From positions 1 through 64,000 of the forward strand of contig LJZQ01000006.1 in assembly GCA_001314845.1 (NCBI GenBank): a stretch of 64,000 nucleotides of DNA, read 5' to 3'. The translations under genes and the position numbers were made by a program. Below are positions 24,323 through 33,338 of the stretch, piece by piece (the stretch's first letter is position 1; each line of letters starts with the position of its first letter). The notes under the pieces were generated by a model. The model was not told the DNA's origin and made no database searches. It was given only the letters and a program-made list of their open reading frames with translations. This stretch comes from Marinobacter excellens HL-55 (lineage in GTDB: Bacteria > Pseudomonadota > Gammaproteobacteria > Pseudomonadales > Oleiphilaceae).

Positions 24323-26062
24323 ATGGCTCAGTATGACGTTCTTATCGAGGGTGGCCGTTACTTTGACGGCACTGGTGCTCCCTCATCCACCCGCAATCTG
24401 GCAATCAAGGACGGCCGTGTTGCCAGGGTCACTGATGACGCCATCGATCATGCTCAGGCAGACCGGGTGATTGATGCCTCTGGCAAGTGGGTGACGCCGG
24501 GATTCCTGGATACCCACACCCATTACGATGCTGAGCTGCTGGTTAGCCCGAGCCTGTCGGAATCCGTGCGCCATGGTGTGACCACGGTGCTGGTGGGCAG
24601 TTGTTCCCTGAGCATGATTTGCAGCGACTACGAGGATGCCTCTGACATTTTCACCCGGGTGGAGACCGTGCCCCGAGAGCGAGTGTTGCCGATCCTGAAA
24701 GCCCACAAAACCTGGTCAACTCCCAGGCAGTGGGTGGAGCATTTAAAGAAGGTGCCTCTGGGCCCTAACGTCATCAGTTTTTTGGGGCACAGCGATTTAC
24801 GGGTAGGGGTAATGGGCCTGAGTCGAGCCACAGACCTGGCGATTCAGCCGACGGCCGAGGAGATGCAGGCCATGGAGGCGCAGCTCAAGGAAGCTCTGGA
24901 TGCTGGCTTTCTGGGGCTGTCCACCATGTGCCTGAAGTGGGACAAGATAGACGGCGATCGGGAATGGTCCAAGAGCCTGCCCAGCACTTATGCCAAGTGG
25001 AGTGAAATCGCCCGGCTGAACAAGCTGGTTCGCCAGTATGGCCGGGTACATCAGGGCGCCCCGAATGCGGCTACGCCGTTGCAGATCCTCCAGTACGTGC
25101 GCGAATGCCTCGGTTGGTTGCGTCGGCCTCTGAAGACCACGCTGATCAGTCAGATGGACCTTAAGGGCAGCGCCTACTTGACCAACCTGACCAAGTTGAC
25201 CTCCATATTCACCAATGCGTTGCGCGGTGACTTCCGCTGGCAGGTATTGCCCACGCCGTTCACGGTCTATGCCGATGGCATTGACGTGGTGTTCTTCGAG
25301 GAGTTCGGCGCCGGTGAAATGGCGCTGGATCTGAAAGACGCAGTGGAGCGTAACGAGCTGCTGAAAGACGAGGCTTACCGCCGTAAGTTCCGAAAGTTCT
25401 ACGGCGAGAAGCTGAGCCCTCGGGTGTGGCAGCGGGACTTTGGTGACGCCATGATCATCGACTGCCCGGATGAATCCCTGATTGGTAAGAATTTCGAGGA
25501 GGTAGCCAGCGCCCGGGGCGTGCACGTGGTCGATCTGTTCCTGGATCTGGTGGTGGAGTTTGGCAAGAAAATTCGCTGGTACACCACCGTGGGTAATCAC
25601 CGCAAACAGGTGCTCAAACGCATCGTCAAAGACCCGCGCTCCCTGATTACCTTTAGTGACGCCGGCGCCCATATCCGCAACATGGCGTTCTACAACCTGC
25701 CGCTACGCATGCTGAAATTGGTGCATGAATCCATTGAGGAAGGCGACCCGATCATGACTATGGAGCAGGCCGTGCACCGGCTAACCGGTGACCAGGCCGA
25801 CTGGTTTGGCGTTGATGCGGGCAAGATCCGTGAGGGCGACCGCGCAGATGTGGTCGTGCTGGACCCTTCAGGGTTTGATCAGAATCTTGAGCAGGTGCAT
25901 TGGGGAGACATGGAGAATTTCGACCTGCAGCGCCTGGTTAACCGTAATCCTGGAATCGTCAAAACTGTTCTTATTAACGGCAAGCTGGCGGTGGATGACG
26001 AGCAGTTGGCTCCGGCGCTGGGGCGGGAGATGGGTTACGGGAGCTTTATTCCAGCCAGATGA
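24323..26062 (+). CDS. N-acyl-D-amino-acid deacylase-like amidohydrolase
   Basis: From the ATG at 24323 the protein has 579 residues of the amidohydrolase fold. The metal site is seen in VTPGFLDTHTHYDAELL (HTH), and the core continues with FLGHSDLRVGVMGL, then an aspartate near LITFSDAGAHIRNM and GKIREGDRADVVVLDP at the end. This composition is closest to N-acyl-D-amino-acid deacylases and D-aminoacylases, which free D-amino acids from N-acyl derivatives using zinc. An upstream frame to 24254 adds no family sequence. The adjacent AraC-type gene reads in the opposite direction. Confidence 0.9.
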   Translation: MAQYDVLIEGGRYFDGTGAPSSTRNLAIKDGRVARVTDDAIDHAQADRVIDASGKWVTPGFLDTHTHYDAELLVSPSLSESVRHGVTTVLVGSCSLSMICSDYEDASDIFTRVETVPRERVLPILKAHKTWSTPRQWVEHLKKVPLGPNVISFLGHSDLRVGVMGLSRATDLAIQPTAEEMQAMEAQLKEALDAGFLGLSTMCLKWDKIDGDREWSKSLPSTYAKWSEIARLNKLVRQYGRVHQGAPNAATPLQILQYVRECLGWLRRPLKTTLISQMDLKGSAYLTNLTKLTSIFTNALRGDFRWQVLPTPFTVYADGIDVVFFEEFGAGEMALDLKDAVERNELLKDEAYRRKFRKFYGEKLSPRVWQRDFGDAMIIDCPDESLIGKNFEEVASARGVHVVDLFLDLVVEFGKKIRWYTTVGNHRKQVLKRIVKDPRSLITFSDAGAHIRNMAFYNLPLRMLKLVHESIEEGDPIMTMEQAVHRLTGDQADWFGVDAGKIREGDRADVVVLDPSGFDQNLEQVHWGDMENFDLQRLVNRNPGIVKTVLINGKLAVDDEQLAPALGREMGYGSFIPAR

Positions 26063-26100
26063 CTGTGTTGCGGATTGGTCTTGATCTTGGTCTGATTATT

Positions 26101-26472
26101 TCAGTGCCTTGCTCGCCTTATCTGCGCCAGTCGCGCTATCCAGTCTCCATCCTGGGCTTTACCACAGGCTTCCTCGCTGTCGAACTGGAGGCATGACGGA
26201 GCAAGCTTGGGGTCAATGCCTGTTTCCTCAAACGCGGCCCTGGTCAATGCCCGCATGCGCTGGTCGTCACCATTGACCAGCGCACGGTCAAGGTTCGCCT
26301 CCGTGTCGAAAATCCAGGTAACCCGAAGTTCTGCCGGAAATTCCTGGTTTCCATTGTCGTGGGTGAGCCAGCTAAAGCCGGGTATTTCTGCCTTGGCGGT
26401 CTCGCAGGCCTCAGTCAAAGTGACTATGAGCTGGCGTTCCATTTGCTGTTTTCTGCGTTTAGTTGTAGCCAA
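26101..26472 (-). CDS. Hypothetical protein (123 aa)
   Basis: The 123-residue protein is not familiar. It begins basic (MATTKRRKQQMERQLIVTL), then FSWLTHDNGNQEFPAELRVT and WIFDTEANLDRAL, a pattern suggesting an alpha/beta fold with exposed aromatic strands. No signal peptide or helix in the membrane. A second start at residue 11 (26442) would remove the basic tail. It sits convergently after the amidohydrolase, 38 bases beyond its stop. I cannot assign a role. Confidence 0.6.
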   Translation of the reverse strand: MATTKRRKQQMERQLIVTLTEACETAKAEIPGFSWLTHDNGNQEFPAELRVTWIFDTEANLDRALVNGDDQRMRALTRAAFEETGIDPKLAPSCLQFDSEEACGKAQDGDWIARLAQIRRARH

Positions 26473-26602
26473 AGTTGGTCGTCTCCTTCAACCGGGGAGA
26501 GGGCGTAAAATCTTCATCAACTATACTGAGTGCTGCCTTTTGAACATAGTGTTCGTCGGGTGGAGCAGGTCAAGATGCATCTTTTGTCGAGGACACGGCT
26601 GA

Positions 26603-27805
26603 TCACTCCCAAGCCGGAAACGGATCGTTCAGCGATTTCCAGAACGATTTCCCGGCCAACAGTTGCTCCTCATCCAGCAGGCACTCGTCCAGTTGGCGGG
26701 TGATGCCGTCCTGGTCGAGATTCTGGCCGATAAACACCAGCTCTTGGCGCATATCGCCGAACGGCTCTACCCAGCTTTCCATAATTGCCTGGCGATACTC
26801 CGGGTCTTCGGGCCAGTTCTTTTCCGGTACCGCCTTCCAGAACATTCCGGCAAACCCGTGCCTGGCAATGCCGCCCGCCTGGCTCCAGTTGCCGGCAAAC
26901 TCCGGGCGGGTGGCGAGCCAGAAATAACCTTTTGAGCGAATCAGTTTTCCACTGGAGACGCCCTGGTGCAGGAAATCATAGAACTTTGCCGGGTGGAACG
27001 GGCGGCGGGCCCGGTAGACGAAGCTGGAAATGCCGTATTCCTCGGTTTCCGGAATATGCTCACCGCGCATTTTTTTCAGCCAGCCGGGCGCCTGCTGGGC
27101 GCGCTCAAAGCTGAAGCGATTGGTATTAAGCACTTTATCCAGCGGCACGGCGCCTTGTTTGATGGGAAGGATCTCTGCCTCAGAATTCAGGCTGCGCAGC
27201 ACGCCTGTTAGCCTGGCCAGATCGTCAGGGGAGATCAGATCGGTTTTGCTGATCAGCAGAATGTCGCTGAACTCCACCTGGTCTACCAGCAGGTCGGCCA
27301 CGCTGCGTTCATCTTCTTCGCCAAGACTTTCTCCGGTTTCCTGTAACGATTGTGCTTCGTCATAGTCTTTCAGAAAATTTACCGCATCCACTACGGTAAC
27401 CATGGTGTCGAGCCGGGCGATATCCGACAGGCTGACGCCGTCTTCGTCGGCGAAGGTGAACGTCTCGGCCACGGGCAGTGGCTCCGAAATTCCTGTGGAC
27501 TCGATTACCAGGCAGTCAAAGCGACCTTCCGCGGCCAGCTTGCGCACTTCGATTAAGAGATCTTCACGCAGAGTGCAGCAAATGCAGCCATTACTCATCT
27601 CAACCAGCTTCTCTTCCGGGCGGTTCAGCGTGACTTCCTGTTGTACCTGGGCGGCGTCAATGTTGACTTCACTCATGTCGTTGACGATGACCGCCACTCT
27701 CTTGCCGTCGCGATTGTTCAGGATGTGGTTCAGTACCGTGGTTTTTCCGGCACCGAGAAAGCCCGATAGAACAGTAACCGGAAGTCGTTTTTCTTTGAGT
27801 GGCAT
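26603..27805 (-). CDS. zigA: GTP-binding zinc metallochaperone (COG0523 / ZigA-like)
   Basis: From the ATG at 27805 the protein has 400 residues of the COG0523 G3E GTPase family: Walker [10 protein letters not shown], the metal-binding motif [21 protein letters not shown], and NKxD-like SKTDL. A C-terminal CobW domain ends near [14 protein letters not shown]. Such proteins move zinc to enzymes when zinc is scarce. A Zur-type palindrome lies between this start and 27871, which fits zinc control. The frame continues to 27868, but those residues overlap the operator. No znuABC genes are nearby. Confidence 0.93.
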   Translation of the reverse strand: MPLKEKRLPVTVLSGFLGAGKTTVLNHILNNRDGKRVAVIVNDMSEVNIDAAQVQQEVTLNRPEEKLVEMSNGCICCTLREDLLIEVRKLAAEGRFDCLVIESTGISEPLPVAETFTFADEDGVSLSDIARLDTMVTVVDAVNFLKDYDEAQSLQETGESLGEEDERSVADLLVDQVEFSDILLISKTDLISPDDLARLTGVLRSLNSEAEILPIKQGAVPLDKVLNTNRFSFERAQQAPGWLKKMRGEHIPETEEYGISSFVYRARRPFHPAKFYDFLHQGVSSGKLIRSKGYFWLATRPEFAGNWSQAGGIARHGFAGMFWKAVPEKNWPEDPEYRQAIMESWVEPFGDMRQELVFIGQNLDQDGITRQLDECLLDEEQLLAGKSFWKSLNDPFPAWE

Positions 27806-27843
27806 TGGTCTTCTCCTGAAAGGGTCGGAGTTTCGGTTCTCGT

Positions 27844-27870
27844 TAATGTATATGTTATAACATAACATTA
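27844..27870. promoter_or_regulatory. Zur-type operator upstream of zigA
   Basis: A near-perfect palindrome centred on TTATAA reads ATGTTATAACAT (27852-27863), flanked by TTAATGTAT and AACATTAA. It strongly resembles the Zur box (TGTTATAACATAACA type). It lies 39 bases upstream of the zigA start. Zinc-loaded Zur would block transcription. Confidence 0.8.
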
Positions 27871-27997
27871 ACTACGTCGATATTCAGCGCTTCTTTCCCA
27901 GGCTTTCCAGATGGTAACCGCCAAAGCCTGTCGTGTCGGCTAACATGTACGGCCTGTTTGTTCGTGTTCAGCCAATGGCGGTGGGTAGGTTCTGGTT

Positions 27998-28693
27998 ATG
28001 GCCAAAAGGTCTTTTGTTCGCACATCTTTACGCCTGTTTGCGATGGCGTTCGGCGCCGTTATCGCACTGCTGTTGCTGGCCATTCTGTTGTTTCGCTTTG
28101 TGAATCCTCCCACGTCGGCCTTTATGCTGGCGTATCAACTCGATAACCCGCCCCGGCCGTTACGGCATGAGTGGGTGCCGCTGTCGGATATTTCTCCGTG
28201 GATGCCACTGGCGGTGGTGGCCAGTGAAGATCAACGGTTCCCCCACCATCGTGGCGTGGATGTGGATGCTATCCGCAAGGCTGTGTCGGAGTACAAGGCG
28301 GGGGAGGGGCTGCGGGGCGCTAGCACGATTACCCAGCAAACCGCCAAGAATCTGTTTCTCTGGAACGGGCGCAGCTTTGCTCGCAAGGCCATTGAAGCGG
28401 GCCTGGCTGTGACCATTGACGGCCTTTGGCCCAAGCAGAGAGTGCTTGAGGTGTATCTGAATATCGCGGAATTCGGCCCGGGTATCTACGGTGTGGAGGC
28501 GGCCAGCCAGGCCTACTTCGGCAAGCCGGCACGCTATCTTTCCCAGGCCCAGGCTGCACGCCTGGCCGCCGTTTTACCAAACCCGAAGGTTTTGAGTGTG
28601 AACTCTCCGTCAGCCTATGTGCAGGAACGGGTCGACTGGATTCAACGGCAAATGGCCCAGCTTTCCGGGCTGCGGTATCTTGAGGGGCTGTGA
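27998..28693 (+). CDS. mtgA: Monofunctional biosynthetic peptidoglycan transglycosylase
   Basis: The 231-residue protein has an N-terminal membrane helix (FAMAFGAVIALLLLAILLFRF) and a GT51 domain with its motifs: EDQRFPHHRGVD (catalytic Glu), RGASTITQQTAKNLFL, KRKIxE-type ARKAIEAGLA, and the YLNIAEFGPGIYGVEAAS block. MtgA polymerises lipid II into glycan strands on the outer face of the inner membrane. The length is usual for the family. It is not clustered with other wall genes here. Confidence 0.95.
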   Translation: MAKRSFVRTSLRLFAMAFGAVIALLLLAILLFRFVNPPTSAFMLAYQLDNPPRPLRHEWVPLSDISPWMPLAVVASEDQRFPHHRGVDVDAIRKAVSEYKAGEGLRGASTITQQTAKNLFLWNGRSFARKAIEAGLAVTIDGLWPKQRVLEVYLNIAEFGPGIYGVEAASQAYFGKPARYLSQAQAARLAAVLPNPKVLSVNSPSAYVQERVDWIQRQMAQLSGLRYLEGL

Positions 28694-28727
28694 TTGGTTG
28701 GTGAGCGCATGGAGGCCGAGGCATCCG

Positions 28728-28931
28728 CTATTTCTTCATGAACGTCAGAAAGGCTCCCGCTGCGGTTGCCGCTGCACCCCCAATCAGATACCACATGGTT
28801 TCGTCAGTGAAGCGACCGGTCAGCGCTTCAGTAACCTGATTGCCAACAGCCTGGCTGGACTGGTAGCCAAAATAGAGCAGGACAACGCCTACCACCAGTA
28901 ACACAACACCGATCAGTTTTGAGCTTCCCAT
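28728..28931 (-). CDS. DUF3185 small membrane protein (67 aa)
   Basis: The 67-residue protein matches DUF3185: an N-terminal helix LIGVVLLVVGVVLLYFGYQ, then SSQAVGNQVTEALTGRFTDE, the conserved polar loop, and a second helix (MWYLIGGAAATAAGAFLTFM). Both ends lie in the membrane. Function is unknown; in other bacteria it is often stress-linked. It starts with ATG at 28931 behind an AGGAAACTGCC tract. Confidence 0.85.
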   Translation of the reverse strand: MGSSKLIGVVLLVVGVVLLYFGYQSSQAVGNQVTEALTGRFTDETMWYLIGGAAATAAGAFLTFMKK

Positions 28932-29012
28932 GGCAGTTTCCTCGCTGTGATTCTCTTGAATTGTTCGTAACGACGGAGTGTCGTCTCGACCGCGTGTAGG
29001 TTCCTTGCGCCA

Positions 29013-29582
29013 CTAAACCGGTGCGACGCCAAACGCCCATTGATGCACCCAAAGCACCATCACAACATACGCGGCAAGACCACCGACCACGGCTATAGCG
29101 TCGTTTGCTTTGGTGGCAGGAAGGGTCGCGATGGGCCGCTGTGTTCTGCGTTTCATGGATATTCGGTCTGCAACGGCCCAGGCAAGGAAAGAGCCGAACA
29201 GCAGAACATCATGCAGCATGCCGTTGGCCAGAAGGTGGGCCAGCGCCCAGAGTTTGACCGCAACGAGCATCGGGTGGCCGATCTTCGCCTTGATCCGGCC
29301 GGGAAAGTAAGTTGCGAAAAGTAGTGGGAAAACGGGGATCAGGAGCAGCAGCGACACGTGCCTTAGCCAGTTGGGCGGCACGTAAAGGACGCTGGGATCA
29401 AGGCGCGCAGCGCCGTAACCCCATATGATTAGCAGCAGGCCGGCGAGAGAAGCGAGGGAGTATAGCCCTTTGAAGGCAGCCTCCCCCAGCGACGCATGCA
29501 GTCGGTCCCGGAGGGGCTCGTTCGCGATGGAGAGGGAATGTACACCCAGAAACAGGACCAGCCCCATTATCAACATTGTCAT
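29013..29582 (-). CDS. NnrU-family membrane protein
   Basis: The 189-residue protein has at least five membrane helices and the NnrU pattern: MGLVLFLGVHSLSIANEPLR, FKGLYSLASLAGLLLIIWGY, the conserved HPMLVAVKLWALAHLLANG, and a C-terminal AYVVMVLWVHQWAFG. NnrU was first tied to nitric-oxide/nitrite metabolism and later members appear to handle isoprenoid/heme-related chemistry. No denitrification gene is in the window, so its job here is open. Start could also be Met3 or Met6. Confidence 0.88.
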   Translation of the reverse strand: MTMLIMGLVLFLGVHSLSIANEPLRDRLHASLGEAAFKGLYSLASLAGLLLIIWGYGAARLDPSVLYVPPNWLRHVSLLLLIPVFPLLFATYFPGRIKAKIGHPMLVAVKLWALAHLLANGMLHDVLLFGSFLAWAVADRISMKRRTQRPIATLPATKANDAIAVVGGLAAYVVMVLWVHQWAFGVAPV

Positions 29583-29701
29583 TGGTTTTCTCTCCCTAGC
29601 CTTGTGAACCCGTCATCTGCTTCCCCGGAAATTCCGCAATGCCAACGGCCCGGATAGTATAGTCACAATTTTCAATGAACGGATTTGTGACGGCCAGGCC
29701 G

Positions 29702-30160
29702 TTAACGGGTATGTTTGATGTTCATATCGATAAGGGCGTGAAAAACCTCCTGGCCTGAGGTATCTGTGACAGAGACGGGCACTTGTACGGTACCTTCCTT
29801 CGACCATTCAATACCTGATCCATCGGCGGTTGCCTTGAGGTCGGTCTTGGCTTTCTTGAGGTATTTGACGGTCATGCCAGAAGGAATCCAGCGAGCCCCC
29901 TTGGGAATTGAAGCGTCTGTGAGCAACCCGCCAGCCAGTTCCGCCATGTTGCACATGGCAATTGCATGAACGGTTTTCAGGTGATTGGTGACCTTTCGGC
30001 GTTTTTTCATGGTGACCACGCAAAGGCCCGGGGCAAGGGTCTCCACCATTGGTGAAATGCTGGAGAAGTATGGCGCGGTCTGGCAGACCGCGCGGCTGAA
30101 CAGGGTTTTGCCCATGGGCAGACGGCTAAGCCGGTTATACAAGTTGACGACATCCATCAT
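29702..30160 (-). CDS. DUF4442 (thioesterase-fold) protein
   Basis: From the ATG at 30160 the protein has 152 residues. It follows the DUF4442 wording: MMDVVNLYNRLSRLPMGKTL, YFSSISPMVETLAPGLCVV, and the long helix NHLKTVHAIAMCNMAELAGG, which is the hot-dog-fold central helix. DUF4442 is a thioesterase-like family, so an acyl-CoA thioesterase-type activity is possible. The frame is open up to 30220, but that segment does not fit. Confidence 0.85.
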   Translation of the reverse strand: MMDVVNLYNRLSRLPMGKTLFSRAVCQTAPYFSSISPMVETLAPGLCVVTMKKRRKVTNHLKTVHAIAMCNMAELAGGLLTDASIPKGARWIPSGMTVKYLKKAKTDLKATADGSGIEWSKEGTVQVPVSVTDTSGQEVFHALIDMNIKHTR

Positions 30161-30259
30161 GGATTCATCCTCGGATGATGGTTTGCAGAAGGGTATTCTA
30201 GAGTCCTGTTGTTCTGACAACCTAGACCTATGAGGCCATTCACTGAAACCGGGGCGCCT

Positions 30260-30652
30260 ATGGATGCCAATTGGTTCCAGATCTTCGCAGACTTGTTACT
30301 GCTCTTCCATACCTTGCTGGTGGCGTTCGTCATCTTTGGCCTGGTGGCTACACTTGTGGGTTACTTTCGCCAGTGGAATTGGGTTCGAAACCTCTGGTTC
30401 CGGCTGAGCCACCTTGTGGTCATTGGCATTGTCGTCCTTCAGGCCTGGCTTGGCGTGCTGTGCCCACTGACGATTTGGGAAATGGAATTGCGGGCGAAGG
30501 CCGGGCAGGGTGGTTATGAGGGTTCGTTCGTTCAGCACTGGCTGGAAACCATTCTGTACTACAACGCGCCGGACTGGGTTTTTATTCTGGTCTATACCCT
30601 GTTTGGGGCGTTGGTTGTGGCAAGCTGGTTTCTGGTAAAGCCCCGACGCTGA
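30260..30652 (+). CDS. DUF2784 membrane protein
   Basis: From the ATG at 30260 the 130-residue protein has three to four helices: FADLLLLFHTLLVAFVIFGL, VATLVGYFRQWNWVRNLWFR, LVVIGIVVLQAWLGVLCPLT, and a terminal WVFILVYTLFGALVVASWFL. The W-x-R-N-xWFRxxHL pattern and LGVLCPLTxWE are diagnostic of DUF2784. Function unknown. The ATG at 30230 is an alternative. Convergent with thpR: only eight bases separate their stops. Confidence 0.87.
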   Translation: MDANWFQIFADLLLLFHTLLVAFVIFGLVATLVGYFRQWNWVRNLWFRLSHLVVIGIVVLQAWLGVLCPLTIWEMELRAKAGQGGYEGSFVQHWLETILYYNAPDWVFILVYTLFGALVVASWFLVKPRR

Positions 30653-30660
30653 AAGCAGTA

Positions 30661-31197
30661 TCAGGGTTGCAAGGTAAACCGCTCAGCAACGGTATAAACG
30701 GAACCTCCCGGCCCCGGTGTGCTCTTATAAAGTACGAAGTCTTGAACCGGCATCAAACCAAACAGGGTGTCTTGGTGGCTTTCAAGCAGCGAGGCCACCG
30801 AACCCGCCGGATGTCGAAAACGGCTAAGCGTGATATGCGGTTTGAAGCTCGGGTTTTCGAGTGTGAACCCGTTGTCGGTCAACGCGGTTGCCAGGTTTTT
30901 CTGGAGTTCTCTGAGCGCGTTCTCTGGTGATACACCCGCCCAGAGGATCTTGGGCTTTTCCGGAGAACCGAAACACCCCAACCCCTGCACATTAAGCTCA
31001 AAGGGCGATTGGGTAATTCCCCTGGCCAGGTCGCAGGCCAGGGCCACCTGCTGCTCTTCTACCTGGCCGAGGAATGCCAGGGTCAGGTGCAGTTGTCCAC
31101 GATTTTGCCAGCGCGCCTCCGCCACCTGTGTTTTGACTTGCAGGAGATTTGCCTTGATGGGCTCGGGAATCTCGAGCCCGAAAAACAGCCTTGGCAT
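30661..31197 (-). CDS. thpR: RNA 2',3'-cyclic phosphodiesterase
   Basis: From the ATG at 31197 the protein has 178 residues of the 2H phosphoesterase fold. The two catalytic motifs are HLTLAFLG and HITLSRFR. The start MPRLFFGLEIPEPIK and the end VLYKSTPGPGGSVYTVAERF also match ThpR/LigT. It opens 2',3'-cyclic phosphates to 2'-phosphates and can ligate tRNA halves in vitro. The ORF runs on to 31290, but the chosen start is the family start. The 70-residue gene upstream is 7 bases away and co-oriented. Confidence 0.92.
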   Translation of the reverse strand: MPRLFFGLEIPEPIKANLLQVKTQVAEARWQNRGQLHLTLAFLGQVEEQQVALACDLARGITQSPFELNVQGLGCFGSPEKPKILWAGVSPENALRELQKNLATALTDNGFTLENPSFKPHITLSRFRHPAGSVASLLESHQDTLFGLMPVQDFVLYKSTPGPGGSVYTVAERFTLQP

Positions 31198-31204
31198 ACA
31201 ACCC

Positions 31205-31417
31205 TCAGTAACAGGAGTTGGGGGAAGTGTCCGGATTAATCTCGCCGGCCACTTCCTCCGGGTCAATGCCATGGCTGACCAGAACCTCACGCACGAAATT
31301 CACTTGCGCCAGAATACGGTCGGCATCGTCGCCGTATTCGTAGCGGTTGATCTCAACCGGCTGGGGCATGAAGGTGAACGCGGTTTTCAGGGCGGTCAGA
31401 GTATCCTCGTCAATCAT
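31205..31417 (-). CDS. Small acidic hypothetical protein (70 aa)
   Basis: From the ATG at 31417 this 70-residue acidic protein reads MIDEDTLTALKTAFTFMPQP, then ADRILAQVNFVREVLVSHGI and ends INPDTSPNSCY. A GAGGAG site seven bases upstream favours this start over 31423. It lies between codA (11 bases upstream) and thpR (7 bases downstream), so it is probably the fourth gene of the cytosine operon by position. I do not recognise a family. Confidence 0.65.
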   Translation of the reverse strand: MIDEDTLTALKTAFTFMPQPVEINRYEYGDDADRILAQVNFVREVLVSHGIDPEEVAGEINPDTSPNSCY

Positions 31418-31428
31418 TGGCATTCTCC

Positions 31429-32685
31429 TCAAAGGGGCAAGTCGGTTTCGTACTTGATGATATCCCTCTTGACCAACAATTTCCCGTCGCGGACAGACGC
31501 CAGTACCGGTTGTTGCCCCATCAAAACCTCATAAGGCGTTTGCCCCTGCTGAACAATACACCGTGCAGGCAGTCCTTTGGCGATGCCGTACTCTTTCAGA
31601 TCCAGGGCGGCGGCACCGTTGTCGGTAATCAGTTCCAGAGATCGCTCGATCTGGCTCATGCCCAGCATGTGGCAGGCGTGCAGGCCGACATCAAGGGTGC
31701 GCAGCATGTTGCCGTTGCCGATGGGATACCAAGGGTCGCGGATGGAGTCCTGACCGAAGGCGACTTTCAGGCCGGCGTCCAGCAGTTCGGGTACGCGGGT
31801 CAGGCCACGGCGTTTGGGATAGCCATCAAAACGGCCCTGCAGGTGCAGGCTTTCGGTGGGCATGGACAGAAATCTCAGGCCGGATTTTTTCAGCAGGCGG
31901 AACAGGCGGCTGCAATAAGCATCGTTATAGGAGCCCATGGCACAGGTGTGGCTGGCGGTCACCCTGGAGCCGTAGTCCAAGCGCAGGGCTTCGGCGGCGA
32001 GCACCTCCAGAAACCGGGATTCAGGGTCGTCGATTTCATCGCAGTGCACATCCACCAGTCGGTCGTTTTTGTGAGCCAGCTCCATCAGCCAGCGCACTGA
32101 CTCGGTGCCGTAATCCCGGGTGAACTCGAAGTGAGGGATGCCACCCACCACATCGGCGCCCAGGCGCACGGCCTCCTCCATCAGTTCGCGACCGTTTTTG
32201 AAAGACAGGATGCCCTCCTGAGGAAACGCGACAATTTGCAGGTCGACAAATCCAGCGCTTTGCTCGCGCACTTCTAGCATGGCCTTGAGGGCCGTCAGGC
32301 TTGGGTCGGTTACGTCCACATGAGTGCGCACGTACTGGATGCCGTGGGCAGCGAACAACTTGAGCGTTTGGGTGGCTCGGTTGATGACATCCTCATGGGT
32401 GAGGGTGGCTTTGCGTTCGGCCCAGCACTCAATACCTTCGAACAGGGTGCCGCTCTGGTTCCAGCGTGGCTCACCAGCGGTCATGGCTGCATCCAGATGG
32501 ATGTGGGGTTCCACGAAAGCAGGGGTAACCAGATTGCCGGTGGCGTCCAGCTCGTTGTTGCCGGCCGCGGCCAGTTCGGGCAAGGCGATAATGTCTGTGA
32601 AGCGGCCATTGGCGATGGTGAGCTTATGCAGTCCGTCTCGGCCCGGTAGGCGAGCATTCACGATGGAGGTCAGTTGTTCAGTCAT
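31429..32685 (-). CDS. codA: Cytosine deaminase
   Basis: The 418-residue amidohydrolase has the CodA motifs: VEPHIHLDAAM (first metal ligands), GTLFEGIECW, VDVHCDEIDDPESRF, ASHTCAMGSYNDAY, and FGQDSIRDPWYPIGNGNML (the Asp metal ligand). It converts cytosine to uracil and ammonia, using iron or zinc. Its ATG overlaps the TGA of the PucR-type regulator by ATGA (32682-32685). With codB it forms a cytosine import and use operon. Confidence 0.95.
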   Translation of the reverse strand: MTEQLTSIVNARLPGRDGLHKLTIANGRFTDIIALPELAAAGNNELDATGNLVTPAFVEPHIHLDAAMTAGEPRWNQSGTLFEGIECWAERKATLTHEDVINRATQTLKLFAAHGIQYVRTHVDVTDPSLTALKAMLEVREQSAGFVDLQIVAFPQEGILSFKNGRELMEEAVRLGADVVGGIPHFEFTRDYGTESVRWLMELAHKNDRLVDVHCDEIDDPESRFLEVLAAEALRLDYGSRVTASHTCAMGSYNDAYCSRLFRLLKKSGLRFLSMPTESLHLQGRFDGYPKRRGLTRVPELLDAGLKVAFGQDSIRDPWYPIGNGNMLRTLDVGLHACHMLGMSQIERSLELITDNGAAALDLKEYGIAKGLPARCIVQQGQTPYEVLMGQQPVLASVRDGKLLVKRDIIKYETDLPL

Positions 32686-33338
32686 TTTGTCTCCTGATGA
32701 CGGCTCACGGGCTGTGTTGGTTTCAACAGCAGGTAAGCCAGAAGCTGTGCTTTAAAGCGGCCTGCCTGGTCGGTTTCGTCGGGCAGTGTGTTGACCAGTT
32801 GATTCATTCGATTACGAACGGTATTTCGGTGGCAGCCCAGGGCTTTTGCCATCGCGCTCTGATTACCCTGGCACGCAATCCAGGCGTCGAGCAGATCTGA
32901 TGAGCCTGCCAACCTGTCAGCATCCAGCGGCTCGCGACCGGCGTGCTCAGCCCAGATGATCGCCCTGCTGATGGCTTCGGTGACTTCTACCATGGGCAGG
33001 GAATAGGGCTGTTCAAACAATGGAATGGCCAGGTCGTCGGCCAGATGGCACAAAGTATTCGGTAGCTGGCCAATGTACGCGTCGCCGGTCAGCACGACCA
33101 GACCGGAAACTCCGCATTGTTTGCCCTCATACAGGCATTCGGCCAGATTCTGGGGGCTGCGATGCCGGCTGATGCCGGTGACGAACACCAGTTCGCCACC
33201 TTTGACCCAGTCCTTGAAGGAGCGGTTTTCGGCGAGGTAGGGCCAGCGCACCGGGTTGTCGGCTGCCGCGCTGCCGCCGCGGAGCCGGATGGCGCCGAGC
33301 CCGGGTAGCTTGGGTACATCAAGGCATCGCAAGGTCAT
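32682..33338 (-). CDS. PucR-family regulator, short form, inside the cytosine operon
   Basis: The 218-residue protein has a PucR N-terminal domain (LRCLDVPKLPGLGAIRLRGG, LVFVTGISRH, GVSGLVVLTGDAY) and a C-terminal HTH_30-type helix-turn-helix (QSAMAKALGCHRNTVRNRMN). The GGDEF-like middle domain of full-length PucR proteins is absent, so this is a compact version. It sits between codB and codA, touching both (stop overlaps codA start; start abuts the codB stop). It probably senses purine or pyrimidine compounds and controls the operon. Confidence 0.88.
   Translation of the reverse strand: MTLRCLDVPKLPGLGAIRLRGGSAAADNPVRWPYLAENRSFKDWVKGGELVFVTGISRHRSPQNLAECLYEGKQCGVSGLVVLTGDAYIGQLPNTLCHLADDLAIPLFEQPYSLPMVEVTEAISRAIIWAEHAGREPLDADRLAGSSDLLDAWIACQGNQSAMAKALGCHRNTVRNRMNQLVNTLPDETDQAGRFKAQLLAYLLLKPTQPVSRHQETK

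Noticed and set aside
29013..29582. NnrU as part of a denitrification cluster.
   Set aside because: No nir, nor or nos genes are in the window.
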